From Serinus canaria (Eukaryota; Chordata; Aves; Passeriformes; Fringillidae): DNA of 64,000 nucleotides. This document shows positions 13,729 to 25,300 of the stretch, in pieces. Position numbers and translations under genes: made by a program. The DNA is taken from positions 122,353,874-122,417,873 of the forward strand of contig NC_066315.1 in NCBI RefSeq assembly GCF_022539315.1, read 5' to 3'. The notes beneath the pieces are model-generated. The model saw only the letters and a program-made list of their open reading frames with translations. It ran no database searches and had not been told where the DNA came from. Numbering within the stretch: position 1 is the stretch's first letter; the number at the start of each line of letters is the position of its first letter.

Positions 13729-14382
13729 ATGGAGTCTATATTCCCCATCGAAGGACAATTTTCAGCTGGAAAGTGCTGCAATATATCCACTCACATTCTA
13801 AAGAAAACTAAAAAAATGAACAGTATTATTGATTTATGCAGTAGCTGTATTAAGAAACCAAAAGAAGGGAATTTTCATGGGGGGAAGGAAGGGAAAAGCA
13901 AGAAAAAAACAAGCTTCTCCTCTCTCCTATCACCATTCTACCAAAATATCAGAACCAGGAGTACTTCCTTCTTCCCACTGATTTTTAACTTGTTGACTGT
14001 GGAATCTTGTCCTTCCTTCATTTGTGTGAAACGGCGTCCTTGGTCTCTTCCCACTTCTTTCAGGGTGGCCTTCAAAGTAGTTTTCTTAGCTCCTGTCTTT
14101 GCCTTCTCAGAGTTCTGTCCTTACTCTTCTTCTGTTGTCCTTTCAGATTTTATTTCAGCCATGGTCTTTCTTCAAAACATTTTTAAAATGTGCTTCAGGT
14201 TTCTTTTTTCTATTTTGTTATGCAACCAGAAATCTCATTTATGTTCTTATGAATTACCACAATGTCCTTTTCTTTTGGCTTTGCTACATGTCCTACAAAG
14301 TCATAACACTGTTACAACAATGAATTTTCTATCCCATAATTTTGACTGCACCAAGCATTTCTGTGCATTCCTATATCTGTAG
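13729..14382 (+). other. Unexplained 217-codon open frame, doubtful gene
   Basis: This is the longest open frame outside the GC-rich island. The predicted product is rich in Phe, Ser, Leu and Cys and starts MESIFPIEGQFSAGKC. It has no domain I recognise, no obvious splice context and no CpG promoter. The opposite strand also has an open Lys-rich stretch (about 14120-13950) containing AKTGAKKTTLKATLKEVG, which looks more protein-like in composition. So the region may be a decayed retrocopy read on the minus strand, with the plus frame its shadow. I see no poly(A)/poly(T) tail or target-site duplication. Chance remains the simplest explanation. Confidence 0.15.
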
Positions 14383-16624
14383 TTTTATATGCAAAGAATG
14401 ATAAAAATTGTTGTTGCTCATAAAACTGAAGCGAATAAAACTAACTTTGGGCATCAGCATCAGAGGTCAGATTAGGAAAAAAAAATATATTTGGCCTACA
14501 AATTTAAAGTTACAAGTCTGGGCTAGTCAGCTACTTATCCATTTAATTAATCCTTTATTGCCTTCAGATAGCTGGCATACACTGTCCAACAGCACTTCTC
14601 AGATGGAGCATGCTCTCCTGCTCCACTGTATGCAATCTGATATTACCTCTGGATCCAAGGCTCATTTCATATAATTTTAACTGTCTGAGTGTTCATAGCT
14701 CCACAAGTACAATGAAATTCCACACATTATAAAATGTCAATGCTCCACTGATAGTACCATTTTATTCCTCTGTTTATCACAATACTAATATCTGAGGTCA
14801 TTAAAACATCTACTACTTCTCTTACAAATTGTTCCTTGCTAATCCTTTCTTTCTTGACTGGAAAAAAATGTCCTTGCAGAAGAATTTTGTGACAGTTGTA
14901 CCTTCCATACAGCTCTTGCTCAAATGGTCTGCTTTTCCAGCATCTGTTTTCCCCCTCGTAACACAAAACAATGTCCCACTAGCCCACTGTTGAGAAAGCA
15001 GACTCCAAAAGACTATTGTTTCTTCTCCTTCATGTCTGACACAGTTTGCTCTAAACATAAACAGACTCAAAGAAATCCACAATCATACCAGAAGAGTGAT
15101 TTGAAAGTGGGACTCCTATATAGGCATCAAGCTTGTGAGTGGGCAGGCACAAGTAGCAGTTACAGAATTCTCTAACATACACTCAGAAATGAAATAAAAA
15201 AATTAAACCAAAACAAATTACACATCAATTAGTTTTTATACAATTATGTTTTGGAAAAGAATATTCACTAGCACTGATACAAAACCACTAGAGCACTTGG
15301 TTTGGGAAATTTATTTTTAAGAAGAAAGCCCTAACACCCTGACTGCTTTAGCAAAACCATCAGCTTTTGGCACAGCAATTATTGATGAATTTTATTCTTT
15401 TTAGTCTATAGGGAAGAAAAAAAATCACAAAATATACACGCCTGAACAAATGAGAGAAGATTTCTCAGGAAACAGGCAGCTGACTTAACTGATAAAATAT
15501 ATTTCTAATGATGACTATCAATCAACCTGAACTCCAAGTGTCCAATTTTGTCCAGACTGCACCAAAGTCAGGAAGAATTACAAGAAAAGGCAGGAGGACA
15601 GACCTAATCCAAAGTTTCAAAATATGGTACCCAAAGAATCAACTGAGAACTATAAATGCCTTGAAAACCAGAACTGGATATGTTTAAATGCCACCTACTC
15701 ACCAACATTTGAAAAACTACAAGCAACCCACAAGCTTTTTTTATTTAGCAAACTAAGATTAGTTACCATCCAAAATCATAGGGTGTTTTATTTAATTCTG
15801 AGCTGAATTTTTTTGCCCAAGAATATTAAACAGAAAGGGATACAGAAAGAAAAATGGGAAGTAAACCTAGCATACAGAATGAAAGCAGGTAGTCCTCAGT
15901 CTTAGAAATTGCTTTAGGTAAACTTTATGGGTGCTGAGACATTATTCCAAAATGGAATGTGCTAGATCTGAAATTAAGAAAATATGTAATTTCTCTGGTC
16001 AGATGGACAAGATTCTCATGTTTCTTGGCTGGTTTCTATTGTTTTGGCAGTGAATAATAATCAAGATATACAGAAACACTGTGACACATTTTTGCCGTCA
16101 AATTTTCTGCATCTGCAAAGGCACCAAGTTTTGGCAGCTCTCATGGTTTTTGCTTCTCTCTTCCTTGTGCACTGCAAATCTTGGTAGCAATCTTCTTCTT
16201 ATTTTTCTTTTCTTTTAAATTAAAGATATGTGTTGCAAGAGGCTCTCTGCCACATAGTAAATTAAGAGAAGACAATCTTTTGGACAAATCTCTTTTTAAA
16301 GACTTTTTCATAATAACAAGCACCTGGACTCACTGATTCATCTTAAATGGGTTCCTCCAATAAAACAAACAGGTGTAAAATAAGAAATCTGAAATTAGGA
16401 TTAAAATTTACAGAATTTAAAATTTGTAATAGTAACAGTCAAAGAAATAGGCTGACATAAGAAACCTGCAGATGGGAATCAAGTTGAAGATCCAGCAGGA
16501 TGCAAAGATAGAGTTAGAAGAGGGCATGAACAACAAATGTCAGGATTCTCCCATTTTTGTTTTTGTACTGTTGACAGTTATAGGACCAAAAGGTAAAGTA
16601 CTACATTTTACTTTAACACCATAA

Positions 16625-16740
16625 AATCACAGAATTGTTTGGGTTAGAATGAGCCTTTATAGATACCTAATCCATCCCCCTGTCATGGGCAGGGACAACT
16701 TTACACCAAGTCACTAGATATCCATTCACATAAGTAAACA
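16625..16740 (-). mobile_element. CR1 3' end fragment
   Basis: AATCACAGAATTGTTTGGGT, then a 'GAGCCTTTATAGATACCTAATCCATCCCCCTGTCATGGGCAGGGACA' block, is the reverse complement of a CR1 3' terminus. It ends after about 115 bases. Confidence 0.8.
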
Positions 16741-17211
16741 TACTGAAGACCTAGGTAGGTATCAGAATTGTCAGGACAGTATTTTTTTCCTTTAAAAAAT
16801 AACAGATTTCACATACTACTTTGAAAAATGTGAGAAAACAGAGGCTGATAAGTCAAGAACTCAGAAAACATTGTGGCTAATACCAGAATTGAGATTGCTT
16901 AACGTCCTAATTTCTTCCCTTATGGCATATGCATTTTAGTCACATTATATTGTTAAAAGTTATTTTTCCCACTTGAAGGGATGCTTTATATTACAATTCT
17001 AGTAAGGTTTTTTTTAGCATAAAAAATTCTATGATGGGACTATTATTCCTACCAGCTTCTGAAAACATATAAGCAAGCAATGAAGCTGACAGTGGAAAAT
17101 TAGAAAATGCAAGCGGTTTCAATTAAAAGCATTAAGAAATTCAAACTGCTTTGTAATAAGACAATGCTGGAAGCCCCAAGAGAAAAGAAAGGAGAACACA
17201 TCTGTTCCTAC

Positions 17212-17219
17212 TGACGTCA
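17212..17219. promoter_or_regulatory. Perfect palindromic cAMP response element TGACGTCA
   Basis: An exact 8-base CRE, the consensus site for CREB/ATF factors, lies about 5 kb upstream of the PKIA CpG island in locally G+C-richer sequence. PKIA restrains PKA, which activates CREB, so a feedback site would make sense. Function is inference only, and one CpG-containing 8-mer can occur by chance in 64 kb. Confidence 0.35.
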
Positions 17220-18220
17220 AGGAGGCTAAGGGCCAGGCTCTGCCCCTGTGCACACACAGCTACCATTGCTGTCAGCTGAAGTCACTTGTAACTAAGGGTG
17301 CAGCTGAGTCCTGTGCATCCAAGTCAAAAGTTCACGGTATTGTTAAATGCCATAAATTACTATCAATGCATTTTGCTCGTGCCTAACAATGTTGTACAAA
17401 CTGAATCTTTGACAGTCCCTGCCTTGAAAATTTGAGTCTAAGAAAATAAACAACTACCATTAAGAGGAGGGTACTGAGAAACACTGGCAGAGACTGCCTG
17501 CATCCAGAGTTTGGTTATTCTAAACTATGTACAACCAGATCACATTACTTCAAATTTACTATGGCTGAGGATTAGAAAATAATATACTGAATACTTTATT
17601 AGCTGTTAAATGATCAACCAGAATTTACTTTAAAAATTACTCCCTTACAAATGGTTCGGAAATTATTGGAGAAATGTATCACTACTTTAAAAATGTTTTC
17701 TCGATAATGATTCAGTTATAAAGAAGTGTATTTGAGTATTTGCTGACATTGCAGTTCATCTTGCAATATTCTTCTTCATCATAGTACTTTTGAGTCACTG
17801 TTTTTGGCATGTATATTACACCCTAACCAACTGAACAAAATGTGTTAACTTACCTAATTTACTCAATAGCTTATAAAGCCATAATGGAAAGAAAGAATAA
17901 AGAAAGTAAAGAAGAGTAAGGAAGTAAAAAGTGGTCATGGAAAAAAAGCTTAATCTATTTGCTTTTAAAAATATCTGCAGAGTCCATACTTCCAATATCA
18001 AGATTATTAAATACTGTTTTTTCTCAGTAGAAAGCCTATAGCAATTTTTATTTTGTGCATAATTTTATTTGTGAGATCTGAAATTAATTCAAATAAACAG
18101 ATGGATCAGCTGGATATTAACTTATTAAGGGGTGTAACTAAGGGTTCTTATGGAGCACTCCTACATTATATTTCAACATGAGTAAGACTGTTTTGATATC
18201 CAGTAGGAATATTACTGTAC

Positions 18221-18243
18221 TCTACTATACTCTACTATATTCT
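18221..18243. repeat. Short tandem repeat, 10-bp unit
   Basis: TCTACTATAC is repeated twice with slight change at the second copy, followed by a partial third copy. Confidence 0.7.
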
Positions 18244-18520
18244 CCATGGGAACCATAAAATAATGCTCAGTATCTTAAACTGCACTGCTGTTGACATGAG
18301 ACATTTTTTTCAGTAGTTTTTTTAATGCTTATGTAAAATTTTTGCCCACATCCATTACAAAAATTGGCAAAAATTCGTAAGAACCATTTATTCATGGTCT
18401 TGCTTTCATTTAAATGCAGTCTGAGGATATCCAGAAAAACCCTGTTATTAAAGTGTACATAAGTACTCAGTTTAATATTAAAAGGAAAAAAAAGCTTATG
18501 GCAAACTGACAAAAAAGCTG

Positions 18521-18550
18521 GTTATAACAGTTATAATAACTGTTTATAAC
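18521..18550. repeat. AT-rich inverted repeat
   Basis: GTTATAACAGTTAT (18521-18534) faces ATAACTGTTTATAAC (18536-18550), complementary apart from one extra T, around a 1-base centre. It is a cruciform-prone palindrome with no associated gene. Confidence 0.8.
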
Positions 18551-19960
18551 AGTAGCAATATAATTTATTGCTCTTCAGGAAACAGCACATTGGCTTGCAC
18601 TGCAGAAACTGAATTTTGGAAGACATGAAAATACCATAAATAATTGTCACTTAAGCAGGTCCATAAGAAGTAGACTATTTAGGCAGAAAAAAAGTGGATG
18701 GGAGATTAGAGTTCTTTTTTTATATTCAGTACAACCAATTTTCTCTAGTTTCAGGAGTACAAACTTTAAAGAAGCCTGTGTGCAGTGGCTCTTGTCTCTT
18801 CTTATGTTCTTGTACTACTGGCTGTGGTGTTGCATGCTATCACCAACTAGGCCATGTAATTGTAAATTCCTAGGTCCCTTTTTGTTTCATAAATACTGGT
18901 AGTGCCTGAAAATCTCCAGGAATGGGGCAGCATCTCTGACTTCCCAAACTTAGATGGAGCTTTATTCCTCTGACCTGAACACACTCTTGATTTTAGCCTC
19001 CCTGTGAAAATAGTAGCATCCATTTATATAGATTCATTTATTCCCCTTCATTGTTTTTTCATTTGTTTCACCTTTTACTCCAGTCAGCAATTATCAGGAA
19101 AGCCAGTGCTCATTTTGAGTAAGAGAGTCTTGATTTTTCACCCCTTCCTCACTAAGGAAAAGAGCTCAACTTCTTCATTTCAGGATTTCTTACATTTTTA
19201 CAATGTACCTTTTGCTTTTTATTTATTTAACAATCAAATTTAATTTGAATATTGGAAAACCTTATCTTTGCTGTTTCCAACCTCTAAGACACAACTTTTG
19301 CCTCCTAACACTTCTTTGAACCTCTTTGAAGTCACTCCCTTTGTAAATAAGCAGTCTCTCTTTTACAATATTCTCACTTACTAAAGACATTTCCAGACTT
19401 TCCCCGTATTCAGATATTCATGAGAGCTTTCTAGTTCCTTTTATTTTCCCTACAGCACACTTTTTAAAGCTGAAATGCTTAGATTTCAATCAATTTATAT
19501 TGACATTCATTTAAAACTGATTGAACCCATGATTGCTAAATCAAAGATTATATCCTCCAAGTAAAATAGGCTTTTTGAATGTTGCTAAATTATGAATATC
19601 TATATGTTTTTTCTACTAAAATAAAATCCTATAGGTGTCTCCCTCTTTGCCTTGTTTTTGCAATCATGTATATTGAATAATACTAATTAAAACCCTTGGG
19701 CCAAGAGCATTTACTTCTCTTGACTCTGGAATTTACTGTTTCCAAAGAAACAATAAAAAATTAAATACTAATAATTCCTACTTTTGCACAGATCTAGGAT
19801 TTTCTAGTATGCTAATCATTTAGTGAATTGTGTTATGAGTCGCTGAACCATATAGCTCAATAGAAGAGAAGCTGCCATAGCAACGTTTTCCTAGGCCTAG
19901 TCAGCAGCAAGTCTGAACACATATTCCTAACAGGCATACACACACAGAAAGCATGTACAC

Positions 19961-19964
<4 letters not shown>

Positions 19965-20007
<43 letters not shown>
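19965..20007. repeat. AT dinucleotide microsatellite, 43 bp
   Basis: An uninterrupted (AT)21-22 run flanked by CA-rich sequence. It creates an artificial minus-strand open frame of alternating Ile-Tyr. Likely polymorphic in length. Confidence 0.97.
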
Positions 20008-20009
<2 letters not shown>

Positions 20010-22119
20010 CACAAGGCCAACCACACAGATCAACACAGACAGAAACATTCACTCAAACACAGATGGCATGAACGGTGAAATTCTGCCCTCCTCCCTGGCA
20101 TGAGTCCCTGTAACCTGAGGTGTGACTCCTGCTGCTGGCACTTACACCCATGCAGAGGTACACATATAGCAGAGGGAGACCTCTCACACAGTAAGGTTTA
20201 GAAACACTGTTTAGTCTAGGAGAGACTGCAATGATCAGGTGCAGGGCATAGCCAGACAAGCAGTCTGACCAGCAATTTGTTTACACCAGACGAGCCCTAT
20301 TTACCTCCTCATCCCACTATTTTCTCACATGTGCTCATTCCTGTATCGCCTTGATCCCTTCCTTTCCCTGTCTTTGGTTCTTGCCCTAAACATCTCATAA
20401 ATCTTAATCCCAAAATGTTCCATTATCCACTCCACAACACATAGCATAACCCTAGGCAGTAACACCCACACAGAAATTTTTGGTTGACTGCTGGGTGTGC
20501 CCTCACCTCCATGGGAACTGAGGCTTCCCTGGGAGGGGATGGGCATGGGCTCCCTTTGCCCAACCTGGCTCCCCCACCTGCCCAAGTGCCCCTAAACGCC
20601 TCTGTGCATGTGGAGATGAGCCTTCAATCACCTAATTTAACACACTGTCAGCTGAGATGAAGTAACACTGTTGAGATGCTGCTGGCGCTGCACAATCAGG
20701 TCTCCAATGCCAAAAGAGGTTCAAGGCAGGGAGTAAACAGGAGCAGCCCAAAATAGAGCAGCTGCAGAACTGCACAGGTAAAAAGCCATACCATAACCAC
20801 CATAAAAAACACAATGAATTTCCAAAAGGGAATTGAGGTTCAGAGTTTTTATATTTTATCTGAGAGACTAACAACTTCACCTTAATGACATTTCTCTTTG
20901 CTGTTTTCCTCTACCACTACTTACAATCTTCCTAAATTATACCCAGGCCATTGAAGCAGCTATTCATGTTTCAGACCTTACCACAATGGAGACTGTCAAC
21001 ATTTCCAGCTCCAGTCTACTCCAAAACCTCGCTGAGGCACCACTTGACCACTGGGTCAACTGAGCAGGCGCAGCACCTGGGAAACTCCTTGTTTGTTTCT
21101 CCTGGGAGCTCATCCAGCATAGATAGCTTCTCTCAACCAGACACAACCCTGCCTTGCTTGTAAGATATGAAGAGCTCTCAGACTACCATGATTTGGTGTG
21201 CACCAGTGACATGCATTACCAATGCAAACTACACTGCCTGGTGTCATTTATATACCAACATAGCTGTGCTTGTCATGCACATGGGATGGGTCATGGGATT
21301 GTAAACTGTGATAGGAATCCGGCCTTCTTCACAAGCCTGTCGGTCACTCGCTATGTGCACAACACTCTGTAAGTAACAAAAATAGACATGCTGCCTACTG
21401 CTGGGTCTCAGAAATATCAGGACACCCTTGGTAAGGGGGAAGTTAGCCCAGGTGACCTTGAGCACAGCACAGTGCCTGTCCCCCACTCCCCCTTCCAGGC
21501 ACGGAGCAGGAGCCACTGCCAGAAGAGCTCTCCTGCATCCCAGGGAGCGCTGCATTTTTCAGGGGCACGAGCTCAGGAGCGCTTGGGCGTCCTGAGGCCG
21601 GGAGGTGAGAGTGGAAACAGGGAGCCCACCCACGAGCCCGAGAGACTACAGAGCATTTTCCTTCAAACGGCGAGACCCAGGCATACAGAGAGCTCTCCCC
21701 GGGAACGCTCTCCCTTGGCTCCGGCCTTGGAGCGGGCAGGGAGCTGCCCTCCCGCGTTCCTCGCCGCTCAGCGCGGTACGGCCGGGCGGTGCCGAGCATC
21801 GGGGCCGGAGCGGGGCGCGCAGCACCCGGCCCGGCGGGAACGCCGCAGCCGCGGAGGGGAGTCCCGGGAGGGCACGGCAGGCGCGGGGCGGAGCGGCCCA
21901 TCCCGCCGCCGTGCCTGGGGAGGGCCCCCCGGACCGCCACCGCACCCGGGAGACGGTACCGCCCCTCGCAGGCTCCCGGGCAGCCGGGCACGGGTGTTCC
22001 CTCGGGTGCGGCGGCCCCTCCGGAGCGGGTGGAGCGCCAGGGCCCCGCGGGGCTCGGGCCGCCGGGCGGCGGGGCCGTCTCCCCCTCCGCGGCGGGAGCG
22101 GAGTGCGGCGGCCCGCGGA

Positions 22120-22129
22120 GGGGGCGGGG
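22120..22129 (+). promoter_or_regulatory. GC box (Sp1/KLF-type)
   Basis: GGGGGCGGGG, a consensus GC box. It is followed immediately by TGACTTCA (22134-22141), a one-mismatch relative of the CRE/AP-1 site. Its place just upstream of the presumed exon 1 fits a core-proximal role. Confidence 0.5.
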
Positions 22130-22149
22130 AGGATGACTTCATGCCGCCG

Positions 22150-22348
22150 GAGCGCCGTGAATTTAGGAGCAGCAGCTGCCGCCGCCGGCGGCGGGATGTG
22201 GGGGTGAAGTGACAGCGGGAGCTGCCGCCGGCTGACGGAGGAACAGCGCCGGGCACCCGCCGAGCCCGGGGGCTCTGGGCCGCCACCAGCAGCCGCTGCG
22301 GGAGAGAAGGAGGGAGGGAGGAAGATGCGCTGAGCCGGTCGCTGAAAG
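22150..22348 (+). other. PKIA exon 1, non-coding 5' leader
   Basis: The 3' edge is a strong donor, GCTGAAAG|GTGAGC, with GT at 22349-22350. The 5' edge is a guess because the start site cannot be read from sequence. If transcription begins before about 22133, the leader would also include ATGs at 22133 (24 codons, stop ending 22207) and 22141 (23 codons, stop ending 22212). The sequence is GCC-repeat-rich and should be structured. No coding frame continues through the donor into PKIA, in agreement with the PKIA start lying in a later exon. Confidence 0.6.
22325..22333 (+). promoter_or_regulatory. Minimal uORF (Met-Arg-stop) in leader
   Basis: ATG CGC TGA lies 15 bases before the exon 1 donor, so it would be retained in the spliced leader. 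The context is GGAAGATGC (A at -3, C at +4). Such two-codon frames can lower downstream initiation; the effect here is inferred. Confidence 0.4.
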
Positions 22349-25300
22349 GTGAGCGGGAGCTGCCGGGTGCGGGGGCGAGCGCTGCGGCGCTGCCCGGCCG
22401 GGGGAGCGCGGCGCTGCCGCTGAGAGCCCCCCGCTCCGGCTTTGCCTGCCGCCCAGCCCGGGCAGCGTCTGGAGCGGCGCTGGGGCTCGTAGCTTCCTTC
22501 TCTTTCCCTCTCCTCCCTTCTGCCGTGGTTCCCTCCAAAAGCGGCGAGGCTGCACTCTCTGAAGCGCCACAGTGGTGCGTTTTATCTTCCGTGGCCAGGA
22601 TGTGCGGTGGCTCGGTGCCAGCTCCCGCTCGGGCTGCTCTCCGTGCCCGTGTCGGGGCACCCTGTCAGTGGCGTAGCCCAGGACGGGGGCGAGAGCGGGA
22701 GGGCTGCGACAGGTGCGGGACTGCGCCCCGCGCTGCCCCGGCGTTCCTCAAGTGACGGGGAAGACATCTTAGGGCAGAAGGGCTTCAGGGCAACAGAAGC
22801 AAGAAAAGATGTCATTTCATGCACATTCCTAGATTTGGAAGTCGCTTCACAGGAAACTAAAGAGTGTAGAAGTTGGGGAACCCTTACACCAAAATGGATT
22901 ATGTCGTCTTCTTCCAAGACTTGCGTGGTTTTTTTCCCCTTTATTCATTTTTATCTAGCCTAAGGTTCTTGACAAACAAAATAGCAACAAAATTCAAATG
23001 CATTTGTTTGTTAATGGAAGAATTAGTGAATTGCTGTTCTGTCATGTCACCTGTAGAAGCGGAAAAAACAAGAATGTATGTATATTGTAGCTTGGCTGTT
23101 AACATTGCACATTGTGGTACGTACATAGGTCTTAACATCAAATGAATGGTATTTTGGAACTGAGAAGGTAAAAAAAATTGCCTGACCTATTTCTGTGCCT
23201 GAAACACTGGTGGTTTTTGCTGGGTTGGTTTGGTTTTATTTTTTGTTGATTGGTTTGTTCTGCTTTAAAAAAGAAAAGTTGCCCTAAAGCAGGTATAGCA
23301 ATTCAGGAGGTTGGTGTGCAGAGACAGCTCATTAGAATAGACACAATCTGCATATGGAACAGTTAATGGCTCTGTGTGGCTTGGAAATGGAAGAAATTAC
23401 TGTGTCTCTGGGAAGTAAAGAATTGGGAATTAATCTGTTCTTAATGAAAAAGGAAGTAGGATACTGGAAGCTGAAGGTTATTATATTCAATTTCTATTTA
23501 CCTGTATGTACATCCTCAAGGATTCTGTTACCCAAGGGTTCACAGAAGCTCAGACAGTTGTGGTTGTGGTTGAAGCCTCTGGTCATGGTGCTAGAGTGAC
23601 ACAAGTAATCCTTAGGGAGGTAACAGGGAGTTGCTTTATTTGTTGTCATTGTTTCTGGGAAGATATTTAAATGCAGTCTGTACTGTTGCTGGGTATGCAG
23701 AAGGCAAATGACAGCTACAGAGACAGAAAATGTGTATAAAAAACCAATTGAGCTTTCACACGGCTGAAACAAAGAGCGAGTGATGAACTGCAGAGTCAGA
23801 AATCAGTCCAACAGACAAATCTTTTCTCTGAAGCCCAGTCATTAACTATGATCCTGTGTAGGCTTGTTGCTTTAAGATGTGGCACACGTAATGTATGTAT
23901 TTCAAACTAGGAAAAAAACCCCAAAGTTTTGTCAAACCTGTGTCTCTTTCGTTGATGATACATTTATTTTGTTCCTGTAAAACTTTGAAGCATTGGTTAG
24001 GACATTTCTGTTGGTTTTTCCTTTCTAGAATTAAGCATGGCTGATGGTTTCAGAGCCGCTATGTTCTTCTCTAGTTGCATTTGGTTGGAAAAAGAAACCA
24101 TGTAGCTGAGTTCAGATGCTTCGCATATTAGCCATACAGTTTATATAAAGTCAGTTTCTTTACTGGAGTGAAGAAATCAAGTAATGGCCCCCAGGCAGTT
24201 GTTACAAGCTCCGGGTAGTTTGACTACTCACTAATGTTGACACAATGTTATCACAGCAAATTAACTCTTCTTGCTTCCTGACAACCTAATTTTTCAAGTC
24301 TCTTTATTCTTAAAAATTAACTCTTTTTTTATTTAAAGAATATGATAGCAGAGATGAAGCAGTGGTTGACAAGAACCCCACTGCAAATTTGAATTGCTTT
24401 TGTTTTTATCTTGTGTACTCTAAAGGCAGGTGGTGTAATATGCATGTGTCCATAGAAGAAAAAGTATATCTAATTATCAATGTGAGTGTAGTTCAGTGAT
24501 GTAACTGGTGTAAATCCACTGCCTACAGATTTCTTTCCCAGAACTCTTCTTGCTCCTTCTGTTACTGTAACTTTCCATACTTCTGCCAGCCTAAAGCATC
24601 TTTATTGCAGTTGATCTGGGGCAGCAGCCCCACTGACTGGAAGAACAGCCTAGTTGGCCAGCTGGTTGGTGCCAGACAGACTGGGTAGCAGCTGAGATTT
24701 AGTTGTCTTTTTCCTTAGAGGTTCTGCTATTTTGGAATACTTCATCTGGGTTTGTTCTTCAGATATGTAAGAGCTTAATTATCTTTGAGGTTTCTAGGCT
24801 GCTGTCAGCCTTTGAACCGGCAGGTTCATTTACCCAATTTTATTAGTGGGGACCAGATGGGTATGTTTGCAAAAGGCTTGTTTCCTTAGCAGAACAAACT
24901 GGAAAACCCAGTGACCTTGAATGCACTTGAAATTGCAGAGGTTTGATTTCACTTCTTGTCCTTTCCAAGAAAGATGAAACACTCCAGTTGAATATATTTT
25001 CTATTATAATGAGAATTTTAAAAATTATGTTACCAAGTTCTGTTTGAACTAAGTGAAATAACCCCGTCTCAGAGCAAGCAGGTAGTTTTTCACTTATGTT
25101 CTTACTAGGCTTTCAGTTGGATTATTTTTTTCCAATTTAAGATTTCTATTTAAAAAGGCTTGAGCAGGGTAAAAGGGGACAGATATTACACAATGAACTT
25201 AAAACTTTAGCATGTGCAAACAATTACGAGTATTTCAACAGCAGTGATACCATTTTTATTTTGAAGAAGAAATGCAGTCACATTTTCAAAATGCATGTCC

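Larger units (their letters stand above)
6300..21500. other. Intergenic upstream of PKIA
   Basis: AT-rich DNA between the large CR1 copy and the CpG island. It holds small CR1 fragments at 8474, 10290 and 16625, simple repeats, a GC-rich patch (10421-10870), an unexplained open frame (13729-14382) and a palindromic CRE (17212), each listed separately. I recognise no other coding exon, tRNA or other RNA gene in it. Confidence 0.55.
21530..22760. promoter_or_regulatory. CpG island, PKIA promoter
   Basis: About 1.2 kb with very high G+C and abundant, undepleted CpG, in contrast to the AT-rich remainder of the window. I see no TATA box at a sensible distance. It contains GC boxes and the first splice donor of the gene. 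Open frames of 100-270 codons on both strands are Arg/Gly/Pro/Ala-rich, as expected when stop codons are scarce in GC-rich DNA, and are not genes. The position directly upstream of the PKIA coding exons on the same strand, and the donor at 22349, identify it as the PKIA promoter. Transcription could also start in the opposite direction, as is common for such islands. Confidence 0.85.

Noticed and set aside
19857..20048. Minus-strand frame with alternating Ile-Tyr residues
   Set aside because: It is simply the translation of the AT microsatellite.
21388..22660. Long open frames (up to 274 codons) on both strands of the CpG island
   Set aside because: They are Arg/Gly/Pro/Ala-rich, overlap one another on both strands in several frames and match no family. 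Few stop codons are expected in DNA this GC-rich.
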